Part shown: positions 10,501-21,600 of the stretch, piece after piece
Position numbering within the stretch: the first letter of the stretch is position 1
Layout of the letters: every line of letters starts with the position of its first letter
NCBI GenBank assembly: GCA_013398955.1
Contig: VWPU01009562.1
Span: forward strand, 343,501 to 407,500
Source of the DNA: Callaeas wilsoni
Taxonomy: Eukaryota; Chordata; Aves; Passeriformes; Callaeidae
Direction of reading: 5' to 3'
Length of the DNA: 64,000 bases
Program-made: the position numbers and the translations under genes
Notes under the pieces: model-generated
Databases searched by the model: none
What the model was told of the DNA's origin: nothing
Seen by the model: only the letters and a program-made list of their open reading frames with translations

Positions 10501-13378
10501 AATATATCATTAAGTACAGCAGATATTAATCTGATTCCAGGTGAAAGGTTCTTGTTTTCTGCAATTTTTGGCTAAAGATATGACTGGCAAAAAATGAGAC
10601 CCTGATAAACATTGCCAGAGAAGATTTATATTTAAATTATGATAGAAACAAAAGAAACTATTTAAAACTCAGACTCAACAGTCAGCAATTATGGCCAGGA
10701 CTGGGCAGTTGGTCCAATCCCATTTCCTGAAATGATACTCTGCAAGGCTTACCCTGCGGGAGATGAAAGAGCAAAGGCTGCTTCTCCCCCTTCTGGAGCC
10801 TTTTACTCAAGTCCCTTCTGCCCCAGTACCTCTCTCTTCTGCTGGAGGAGTTTTCTGCCATTCACAGGAGAGCAGCTGAGCAGAAACCGGCAAAATTCTG
10901 CTGCCTGACACTACTGTCCCTCCACAGATGAGTGACAGAGTTACACCTTGCCTCCTACCTAGTTATAGGGTTACAGAGGGTAAATGATAGCTGTGCACTC
11001 ATAGTGAAAGCAACGAAGTTTAGCTGGGATAAATGATCCTTTCTTCCTCCTGGGGTGTTACTGAAAGCAAAAAAGAAGTAAAATTAAACAGGCCTATTAA
11101 TTGTCCCCTCTGACTGGTGTCAGTCAGGCACAACTTCTCAGAGACTGGTAAACTACACTGTAAGCTGAGGTAGCTAAGTAAAGATTCATCGGTCAGTAGT
11201 AGGAATTTGGCAGAAAATATCTTTTTATAAAAGTAAAAGCAAAAAGAGACCTCACATCTCAGAATAAAGGACTATCTATTTCTTTTGATCCCAGCAAAAA
11301 CTTGAGACCACTTCTACGTTATTTTAGAATAGAAGAGACAGCTCGATATTGTTTCTGAATGAGCTGGTAAAAAACAGTGAAACATGTAATGATACCAATT
11401 TATACTCAGATTATAGCAAAATATAAATATTGAATTTTATGTCTAATTGCCAGTTACTCATTGCCTCATAAATTAGAAACTGCTATTCAGTAGCAAGCCA
11501 TTTGCTTAACACGGTGCTGCGCATTTTATATCAAACTGTTGTGGGCTTCTTTTCTTCCCCTACATTGGTTAAAATATATAGCTCCCTTTGGAATTGTTAG
11601 ATTAATTTGGTTTGTTTTATAGTTTGGATGTGAATGGCTCACAGTCCATAGGGTCTAGCTTTCCCCTTTATAAATAATTCCCTTTTTATGGTGCAATTAG
11701 GATGCAGTGTGTTTTTGCAACGCACCTCAGAGGTAAATGTGACAAATGGGAAGTACTAAAAGTTCTGTTACGTTTCCTCCCTGACACAAGCAGAACCTCA
11801 AGAATCCAGAATAAGGACTATAGTGGTGTTTCTGCATATATTGAGTTCACAGTTTCTACTGTGTACCATATTTTTTATTCTGATGCTTTACAGTGCTGCT
11901 GCATTTCTTCTTGATGTTTACCACTGTCAAGGGGCTTCTCAGTATTATCTATTTATCTATGCAAGCACAGATCAATACACACATTTTGTAATGCATTTGA
12001 AGTTATTTCTGTGAATGTTAACAGGTGTTTACAAAATATATACAGATATTTACATTACATTCAACTGACGACCAAAACTGAATTTATGGCAAATGATAAG
12101 AACATGAGAGCCCTTGTAACTTATAACAACTGCATTAAAGATCATGAGATGTTGTGGGGGGTTTTACGTGAGCAATTACAGCTATACTCATTCTAATGGA
12201 TATTTTTATTCTTCTGCCTATATGAAAGATGTATAGATGAGATACCCTCAAGGTACATGAAAGCCATTTCACCAAACAATCTTTTTTTACATCGAGTCAC
12301 AAAAAAAACCGAACCAAAACAAACAAACACAAAGAAAAAAAAAACCCATCCCCAGCTCCTTTATGTAAAGGAATACACACATACAAAAATAAGCTCCTTT
12401 ATGGAACAGATCCATGTGAAAAAGCTTTGCACTAAGCTTTAAATAATATATGTAGAAGAAAATAAAGAAAATACAGAAATTCTAGAGAAAAAAAGATTAT
12501 TTGTCACAGTGCCCAGTTATCACTCACTCTTTGGTAAAATCTGCAAACAATTTCCTTCATTGCTCTGTCACAGTGAATGTACTGATGTGAAGCCTTTTAT
12601 TGAAAATGTTGCCACAGCCATTCTCGCATTCTCCCCTCTTGCCTAGAAAAGTTACAATTACAAAACCACAAAAGAGAAACAGCATCTCATGACAAAAGTA
12701 CACAATCACACATTTTACATATCAAATAGGTATAGTGTTCTTATTCATGACTCCAAAATTGCTTCAAAATTTTTAAATTGTGAACAAAAATGCATTTTAA
12801 TCCATCTACATGTTGTTAACAACATGCAAACAGAAAGATGAACTACAAACAATAAATGCATCATTTGCAATGAAGAGTTCAGTTTCTACTCTTTTAGAAA
12901 TGCATCAGCTTGTTGACACCATGAAATCACAAGTCAGACATTAAGAACCACGAACCATTAATATTCAATTTGCAAAGAAAAGTAAACCCAGTCAAAATCA
13001 TTTGCTACATGAAATGAATCTACATTCATCTTATGAAAAATCAGAAGAGCACGAGTGCTGATATTTGTCTGTTCTCATTACAATTGTATTACAGTTCACA
13101 CTCCAGGTGAGCATAAAGGAGTGAACGTGGAAAAGAAATGGAAAAGGCTTGAGGTCAAATTTGTTTTGGCATATGAGCTGGGAAGCAAATAGCAGAGATG
13201 TGTCACTTTCCCAGATCTTGCCCTAATAAGGGCCCCTTGTCTCTTCCAGGGGAGTACTCGGAGTTCATAAGACATATAAAACATTAATTAGACATTATGG
13301 TTCGTATAGCCAATTCTGTGAATAAAGCTTTCTAAACCTGTAGGCTCTTAAGATGAACTCTGCTCCACCTCAGGTTTA

Positions 13379-13414
13379 CACACATAGACACACACCCACA
13401 CACACACAAAAAAC
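13379..13414. repeat. (CA)n microsatellite
   Basis: Interrupted CA dinucleotides (ACACACATAGACACACACCC, then ACACACACA) run into a short A-rich end. It is a simple repeat. Confidence 0.85.
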
Positions 13415-13973
13415 AAAAGGGAAGTAGTTATCTGTCATCACTGCCTTGTAAGATTCTGGGGCTATCCAAACTCATCAGGACCACATGAAGAAAACCCAAG
13501 CTCCTGAAAACTGTTGTCCCATTGGATTTTCCAATTGGTCTTCAGTCAACTTTATTTAACCACAATCAGTCTATGCAGAAGATGAGAATAATGTTGCCTA
13601 TGGCAGGATTGGTGCTACAGCATCGAATAATTTTTTACGAGCACTTTCTTAAGTGTGAGACTTTTGAGTTCCCACCTGCACTTTTAGACATCAGAGAGAA
13701 AGCAGGTCCAGCTGTGTTTGGAAATGCTGTCTTGAAATCTTAACTCAGAAGGGATTCAAAGCCTTGGGAGAGTCCACTGTTACCCTGAAAGAGAATATTT
13801 CATTACCCAGGCTTGGCTGGCTCTTCATCATGGAAAGTCTGATTCTACCCCTTGAGCATCCCCTGAAGCTCAATAAGAAATATCCTCATATTTTTACTGT
13901 CCTCGTGTGCTTTGAGAATGCATGTCCACATATTGTCTTTTCTAATTGTATTCTTCTCATTGGCTGTTCTAGC

Positions 13974-14162
13974 ATATATATATATGTATATGTATATGCA
14001 TATGTGCATGTGTGTTTATATATATGTATATATGTATATATATATATACATAGAGATATATATATATATATCTCTATGTATATATATATATACATAGAGA
14101 TATATATATATATATCTCTATGTATATATATATATACATAGAGATATATATATATGTATATG
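13974..14162. repeat. (AT)n block with 44-bp self-complementary tandem array
   Basis: A TA/TG dinucleotide repeat contains at 14031-14154 about 2.8 copies of a 44-bp unit. Each unit is two abutting perfect 22-bp palindromes. One begins GAGATATA and ends TATATCTC (14053-14074, 14097-14118). The other begins TATGTATA and ends TATACATA (14031-14052, 14075-14096, 14119-14140). The array is therefore its own reverse complement, which is why the same Tyr/Ile-rich peptide appears in ORFs on both strands. It should extrude cruciforms or hairpins readily. None of the ORFs across it is coding. Confidence 0.95.
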
Positions 14163-17100
14163 ATGTGTAGGCATGCTCCTTACTGAATTACCAGAGGCTC
14201 CCAAATTCTTTTATTGGCTACTTTACAATTTTTTTTTGCACAAATGCAGAAAGAGAGCTCATGAGGAAAAGAACGCCTGAGGGCTTAAACAAGGGCTTTA
14301 CAATGTGGGGAGGACCTGGGAGAGCAAGGCTGGCTAACAGAGGATGCACACTCTGTTAATACACTTGTTTCAATAGTATTGCTGAAGGTACACTGTCTGG
14401 AATTGAGAAAGTTAATTTTTGCTGGATTTTTATTTTGTTTTGTTTCATTTACATTATTTTTGTTATAAAATGAATTATCCATCAAATTGAAAAACAAATC
14501 GAAAATCATCACACTACTGAAGAACTGTGGTAAACAAAAACACCTCTGAAAACAAGCACACTTTGGGAGTGGGAGTACGTATTTTTTAAATATTATATGC
14601 CTGTTCTCTTAATAAAAATAATCCCCTTTTGTGCAAATGACAAATATATAGGTTTTTTACTATTTAAAATAAGAACCTGAGTTCTACATGCACGCATGTG
14701 GATAGCTGTGTGTCTTACTCCTATGGCTGCCACTGTGGACACTATGAAAAATAGAGAGGGAAGCATACAGGCAGCAAGTAAAATCATGCTACGTGCACAT
14801 AAAATGTGAAAGCTAATCTTTTTCTTCAGCTTCACAGTGCTGTGTCTTTCTCCTTTACGCATTTTTATTAAGCTCTCCAGAGAAGCCATTGCCTTCAGTT
14901 GATCTTTATGTTAGTGAACACATTCTCAGAGCTTAATAAGTAGTCAGGGATGCTGTGCAGTTTTGTGGCTCACAGTGAGAGGGCAGCTCAGAAGGGGAGT
15001 GTGTAGAGACATGAAAAAACTGTTCAGACACTGAAAACTCTGTGGACTGGAGATGTGTGAAAAGGCTCCATTCTTAGTTTACACTTGGGTGGATGCACTA
15101 CTGAAGAAAGCATTAAATATTTCTTCATGTGCGGAAAAATGCTGAGATTTTGAAATGGAGAATGAATGGCCTAGGAATAAGAGGAAGATAAAGATTTTTA
15201 CTGGAGTATTTATGAAGCTGGCGATGGTGTACAAAAGACTTTAAAAAATTCATCCTTTTTGGAAGGTTTTTCCCATGTTAATGCATCATGGACACCATGA
15301 GTAGAAACAGAGACTTTTCATGAGTTTCCTAGTTTAATGAGAAAAATATAATCCCCTTTCCTTCGTAAACAAAAATACTTTTCCTGTCCTTTTCCATAGT
15401 TTCAGTGGGGAAATGGCCTCATCTCACCTGCCTTTGGAGGACAGTACACAAAAATTCTCCTACTGGGAAGCAACAGCAGCAGCACTGCAAAATGCTCTAC
15501 CATGAGACATGTTCATGTCCCAGAAACACAAAACTACAGGAGATTCAAACTGCATCTGTATTGATCCTGATGGCATCAGTCAGCCTCTACACACACCGGA
15601 CTTCCTAATGGAAAGCTACTGAGAAACATCAATGAAGTGAAACAAATATTGTTCCACAGTCATCTTTGAGAAAAGGAAGACAGACTGCAACACAGTAGAA
15701 AAAAATAAATTTGGAGAAGAGAATTGAAACAGACCCAAAGATGTAAAATTTTTTTTCACACTTTAGACTCAAACTCTATCATTCAGTTTGACAGTTGTAC
15801 TCAAATAAAGCAAAAATATTTCTCTTTAACCCTCATACCTTCATTTGATCTAAGACCACCTTTGTCCACAAAAAAAAAAAAGTGTCAGAAAATCTTCAGA
15901 GGAAAATGCTTCAAGAGACCATACTGTTATTTAATGTGCTGTATTACCTTATCACGACATCATGATAAATCCAGGAAGTATGGTTATATTCAGGAATCAA
16001 TACTGTGAAATCAAAGATCCCATCACAGTTTCTCAGCTATGCTCTCCTCTGCACCTTTACCAGTAAGTGGATGTGCTTTGCAAGGTAGGCTTTTATGATT
16101 ACAGGGTGGAGAGAACAGTAACAAATTATGGAGTGGCTTTTGTAGCACTTCAAGAGGCAGGAATCTCTGAAATTCACTCCTGATATCATTGTCTGACACT
16201 GCCTCAAATCCTCTTAGTCTCCACTCCTCAGATCTGAAGATATAAATAAGTGTTCAATGTAGAAATACCACGAATGGTTATGTGGACAACTAAACAGATT
16301 GAGTAAGAAGTGAGTTCTTCTTCTAGGTTTTATGGTAGTAATTTTTCTGGCTTGTTACTGACCAGGAAGCAGGATAGGTTTGCCACTGTGAGAAGAGTAA
16401 TTTAGGAAGTTGAAGTTGCACAGTTCATTTGAACACAAGCATGATAAATTTCACAAGATTTTTATAGCTAGCATGATGTGCAACTGTCAGCGAGGAGTGC
16501 TCCTCAGTGTTTGTTGCAGACAGCATGCCTCCTCCTTGGCTCATTCCACAGACGGCCTCAGTGATTATAAGCTCTCTACAATAACACAAGCTGTTTTTCA
16601 GATTACCTTCAAGCTCAATACAGTATTCCAGCCATGCCCGCATCTTAGATTTGCTATATTCAGAAATGACTAAAATGGAAATTTCTGGGGAATATGATGC
16701 TTATGACGGTATTTGAGAAGGCGCTTTGTAGGCAGGTGTGAGATTGGCATTTTTCATGATAATTAAAGTCGTACTTCATATTTGAAGAATAAATGTTCCT
16801 TTTACTTTTACCAGCAGTGTCTTTGAAGCACATCATACAGATACAATGCCTAGTTGTTTCATTCTACACACCCATTTTGGATGCAGCACTATATGATAAG
16901 GAACTTGTAAAATATCTCTCTGTTCCTTTAGAAAAAGAAAAAACAAAACCAAACAGATCCTTATGAGACATGGAAAAACTCTGATGTGCTGTGTGAAGGT
17001 CCTGGCACCATGCTTTTTTTTCTAGCCTTTTCTTTTCTTTACCCAAGATAGGAACACAAGCCCGAGGTAAATTGTTGTTCAGTGAAACTGGATTTTGTTT

Positions 17101-17286
17101 TGAGCTCTGAGTGTTTTTCTATTAGTCTCTCTTAGTGAATGACTGCAGGTGCTGTGTACGCTCATTTTATCTCTCCATGTGGTTAGCTGCAAGCTTCAAA
17201 ATCTTGATCTAGACACATCTCTGTCCCTGCAGCATATTAAAAAGAGTGATTGCCAGTGGTCTAACTTTTACCCTTTTTTTCAATAG

Positions 17287-17399
17287 GGAGAGTGACAAGG
17301 GAGACGACACGGTGAAGAGTGAGAAAGTGCAAAAAATGCAGGAAGTAAAGTTTACCAATCTCACTCATAATCTGAGAGTGATGTCAAAACAAATGTCTG
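17287..17399 (+). CDS. Candidate penultimate coding exon of an unidentified gene
   Basis: A strong acceptor (CTTTTACCCTTTTTTTCAATAG, ending 17286) precedes 113 bases that are open in one frame only, followed by a good donor (CTG|GTGAGTAAAA, GT at 17400-17401). The first base completes a codon split by the upstream intron; 37 whole codons follow; the last G is carried into the next exon. The peptide is hydrophilic and charged: it starts ESDKGDDTVKSEKVQKMQ, continues EVKFTNLTHNLRV and ends MSKQMS. The other two frames meet a stop within 9 codons. The intron to 18255 would be 855 bp. I do not recognise the protein. Upstream exons were not found with confidence and may lie left of the window. A chance open frame between splice-like signals cannot be excluded. 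Confidence 0.5.
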
Positions 17400-18254
17400 G
17401 TGAGTAAAAGAGATGAAGTTTGCCATTTCACTCCAACTGTAGTTGTGCTGTAGTCTGCCTCAGTGCTGTGATGTGTGGGTCCACACTCCCCATGTCCCTA
17501 CATTTGCAGGAATATCTGTCTGTAAGCATCAGTTTCCCTGTCAACAGCACACATTTGCTCTGTGTTGCAGTGAGAGTGGGCACAGGCCTCTGAAAAGAGT
17601 AAAATCTGTCTCTTTGGCAGATAACATCTTGTGGTTTTTCCAATTAGATAATATTCAAATTGTTTTCCTCCACTCATCCTTCTAATTCTGCTTCCTATTT
17701 TTGCGCTATTATTTTCACCGTTATGATGATCAGCACTATGAAACCTGGCAACAAGGCTGTTTTTACCAGTGACAACCCAACAGGAATATCCTGTGACTCC
17801 TGGAAAAATTTGCAAACAGTTTCCTTGTTTTGTGAGACATAAGTTAGAGCTAACCTGGTCACCAGGAGAGGTGCTTCAGAGACATGACAGTGAAAAGCAC
17901 TGTCTTATGTTAGTTTATGTCCCGAAGCCTGAAGTTAAATAAACAGAGAGCTTGGCCTTCAGAGAAGACAACATAAGAGACTCTGACTCCAGAGGACTGG
18001 AGATGAAGTTGTAAAAGCTCTGGCACATCATACCTGTTTTGCTTTGCTTGTGACCCTCACTTTTCATAGCATTTAATATCATTGATTGGTTACTTTCACT
18101 AAAACTGTATTAGAAGCACATTTAGAGTATTGATAATTGTAGATAAAATTCATGTCCCAGTTTTGTGCCACAATGCAAAGTGGAATGATAGCAATCTTGA
18201 AGTCGTTGTTATTTCATCTATTTGCCATTAAAAATTATCATGTCCTCCCTCCAG

Positions 18255-18316
18255 ATTCATTGAAACTTCATGTGTCAGAAGATGAACTCTCAGGAAAAAC
18301 ACCACCCAGAACATGA
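18255..18316 (+). CDS. Candidate terminal coding exon of the same gene
   Basis: An acceptor (ATCATGTCCTCCCTCCAG, ending 18254) opens a segment whose first two bases, joined to the G left over at 17399, make GAT (Asp). The frame then reads SLKLHVSEDELSGKTPPRT and stops at TGA 18314-18316. The phase fit with 17287-17399, the pyrimidine-rich acceptor and the plausible hydrophilic C-terminus support a real last exon. Together the two exons would give about 57 C-terminal residues with no membrane segment or catalytic motif visible. The gene is not identified. Confidence 0.5.
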
Positions 18317-18655
18317 GCAAAACAAGAATGACAGAATCATCACCTATTGTTTGAATTCATCTCTCCTATTATGCTGATTTTAACTGTTTATACTCTGGCA
18401 GTTATTAATTATACAACTGGTTTCTGAATTTCTAAGTTTAGTGTCTACATAATATTTTTCATTATTGCATCAAGTAGTTTTATCAGGAAACACTGAGTAT
18501 TTGAAACTATACTACAGACTGTGGTTCTATATGTTTTGGTAAAATGAGAAATTGTATTTCTTTTTTAAACCATTCCATTTTGGTTTTTAAGACAAATGTT
18601 TTAAAATTCTTTCAAGAAGAGGTATTATATTAAAGATGCAAAGGAGATATCTTTT
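18317..18655 (+). other. Candidate 3' untranslated region
   Basis: AT-rich sequence from the stop codon at 18316 to a probable cleavage site about 15-25 bases past the ATTAAA at 18629-18634. The length of about 340 bases is ordinary for a vertebrate 3' UTR. It depends entirely on the exon call. Later signals (ATTAAA near 18841, AATAAA near 19828) could give longer forms. Confidence 0.3.
18629..18634 (+). promoter_or_regulatory. Candidate poly(A) signal ATTAAA
   Basis: ATTAAA is the commonest variant of the vertebrate hexamer. It is followed at about 18651-18670 by a U/GU-rich element (CTTTTGTGTTTTTTCTTT), the expected arrangement for cleavage and polyadenylation of a transcript ending after the stop at 18316. 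Confidence 0.35.
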
Positions 18656-18659
18656 GTGT

Positions 18660-21600
18660 TTTTTCTTTGATGGAAAGCATTCTGATACTCAAAAGACATT
18701 TGGTGCCCCTATCTGACCAGGATACTGGAAACTCTGTGCTTTGCCTCCAGATTTTACTTTCTCCAGTTTGCCATTCTCTTCAGACTCTTACTATCAGTAA
18801 TATGAAATGCCGTGCACTGATAGGTATTGACAGGTCCTGATTAAAATTCATTTCATATCGCCTGCTATTACTTCAAAGGAACAAAGATCTTTTTTTGAAA
18901 GAAAACCTAAGTTTTCTTTGAGGTGCTGAGCATGAAAACTGTGTCTTTGTTTGATAAGCAACATCTGATGATTCCTCTCTTTTCAATGCAAAAACTGGTC
19001 CCTACTGAAAATCTGTAAAAGCTGGATTCTGGTTTTGTCACATCCAGGTCCTGCTGACAGCTAACAAACTGCTATTTGGAAAGCAGTGCTTATCCTTACC
19101 AATTTCCTAAGGCAGAAGAAATATGAAAAAGGTACCACAGCTTGAGGCACAGAATTTATTTTCAGGTTAGCTCTGTATTTTTTGACTCAAGGGAAGCTGC
19201 TTCATTTCAATGCATTCTGTTCACGGCCATTTAGAACCTGGTAGTTAAATCCTGTTCCCCTTTCACTCTACTTGCAAGTTGCATGTAAACTTTCAGTAAC
19301 TTTTGCCTTCTTTTCCTGATTCTGAACAAGTCCAAGTCAATTTTGCATTACAGGCACATGGCACCTAAGTGGAAGACAGTAAAAAAACTTGTCATCTAAA
19401 ACTGAACTGAACCAAGTAAATCCAAACAGAATACTTCTCTTGCATTTGCTTCATTACTTCAAACAGTTTTGATCGATTTCCAAGAACCAAATTGCAACCA
19501 CAAATTTTAACTATCAATCCTGGCTTTAATCACTAGGGTCATGTGGAAAATAATAGCATAGATCCTTGGGCCTTATCTCTTCCTTGGACTAGCCCTCTTC
19601 TGATTTCTCTGCACTCTATTACTGCCAACATCTAGTGCACAATGCAACAGACAATCGAGAAAAGACTCCTTTTCAAAAGTGATACTGCGTTCAGGAAAGA
19701 TATGAGTCCTATATTTTCCAGGTTTGCCGGGGAAAAGTAACATATTACTAAAACATTACATAACTCATGGGCTGATTTAATAAATATATTTCTTTGGCCA
19801 GACTCCAAAAACTTTGGAAATCTCAGAAATAAAAGACAGCCTTATAGTTCAGACCTGCTTTCAGCAAAAAGTCCTCAACACCACCAGTCTTTCCCAGCAC
19901 CAAGCCAATAAAGGCAACTGTTGTTGGCATAGTGCCTCACGTGGTACAAACAGACCTTCCACTATGATCCTCCAGCCACCATAAAGGTGGCCTATCAAGT
20001 CTGCTTGTCGCAGGCTCTCACTAGTAAAAATGGTGCCTCCTCTTTCCATAGGACTCAGTAAACTCACAGGTCCCAGAAAGCGGCATTTCCACATCAAGAG
20101 CAATTAGCCTCACTCCGCACCAATCCTCAGCCTGTGTCAGCTCCTAAATGTTTACTGCCAGCTGGCACATGGGCACTGACAATATTGCAAGGACGCAAAA
20201 AAAAATCAGTCCTAGCTGAACTCTGGGGTAAAGAATACTAGGAAAGGAGGTGTTTTGGGCTATCAGCAGGGTATGAACAGCACCAGACTTAATAAGAAAT
20301 TAAGGACAAGTAACGTCAGTATTTGTGAATGAGTTCAGGAAAAATAAACATCCAAGGTGTCTGACTCAGAGGTAACTAAGTCTTATGCATAAAGCCCAGA
20401 TAAGATTAACAGCAGGTCTGATGTAGTCAATGAAGATGAACCTGATTGTGAAATACATCCTTTGTAGCCTTCAGAGACTGCAAAGTGGCACAAGACAACT
20501 TCATCTTTGAGCAGTTGATTTAAGAAGAACACATGATCCATCAATAAGACTAAGCATGGATAAATAAACAAAAAACCTGGACAGAATCCAGAACTTTAAC
20601 ACAAGGATACCCCAATGCATGCACACCACCAGCAAGATTAGCACAGAAAGGAGAGGAGGAACAGAAAGACAAGGGCACCAGTATGGCAGATACACATCTT
20701 CATTGCTGCGTGTGTGAGCAGGTTGTGTGTCATGCTGCAGCGGAGACTGGGTAGAGGTAATTTACAGCTCTACAACACTGAACAAAATTGGATACAACCT
20801 CCAATTATGAGCAATTGCCCTCATGTTGTGCCCACCTAACTGTCCTCCTTCCTTCTCAAAAGATGCAGAAGACCGTATGTCCTTGTTCCTCTGACCAGAT
20901 TTTATTTGCTCAGTACTTCACTAAGTTTGAAACCTGTCAGTGCATTTTCCTCTTTTCTTGTTGGCTGTAGTTTTCTCAAGGGGAGGGGATGTCCTGAGTT
21001 CAATGTGGGCATTGCTTGGCTGACTTATTCTTCCAAAATCTAGTTGAACATAATAGACAAACAAGGAAAAATGACATACAAATAAATCTATATGTGAGCA
21101 TTGTTCATAAGGGGTTTTTTTTTCCATCCTGTGAGACACTAACCTGTTTCATGTTCGGATGAAACCAGTATTTTTCAGAAATATATATATGTATATATAA
21201 TATTTAAAAATTATTAAATAATTGTATTTTTAAGGGAAAATAGGAAGTCACACTTCATGTCTGCAAAAACCTCATCTATTCCAAGTAACCACTAGCTCAG
21301 GTGTGATAATTCTCACCTAGCAGCCAGGTGACCTTGCTATTACTTTGTCCCTGGTCTGAACATACTTCAGTCACAGAAATGGCCTGGGCACTGAAACATG
21401 CAAAACATTCACAAAGAAAAAAGCAGTAGCAGCAATTCTAAGCACCACTAGTGGCACTGGTTTGTTGTTCAGAATAATATAAACCACCGGTTTAATATCA
21501 ATAGCCAAGAAAAATATTGTGCATATTCACACTGAGTTTTGTGAGACTTCGGTTGACTCCATTTCTTCATCTTTATTTAACATAAAAATAATTTTAGAAA

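Larger units (their letters stand above)
10505..17286. other. AT-rich unique DNA upstream of the candidate exons
   Basis: This stretch has no interspersed repeat I recognise and no convincing exon. It holds a (CA)n tract at 13379-13414 and the (AT)n palindromic array at 13974-14162. A patch at 15415-15560 is open in more than one plus-strand frame after a pyrimidine-rich AG, but has no matching donor. If the exons at 17287 and 18255 are real, part of this region is probably an intron of the same gene. Confidence 0.55.

Noticed and set aside
13048..13109. 62-base segment ending CCAG|GTGAGC whose phase would fit the exon at 17287
   Set aside because: The acceptor (GAAAAATCAG) is poor and nothing else supports it.
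13764..14141. 125-codon plus-strand ORF and matching minus-strand ORF
   Set aside because: Both run through the (AT)n palindromic array; identical peptides on the two strands are a consequence of self-complementarity.
17025..17066. About 41-base segment between TTTTTTTTCTAG and GAG|GTAAAT just upstream of the candidate exon
   Set aside because: Phase would fit, but the donor is weak and the intron to 17287 would be only about 220 bp; it may be a chance pair.
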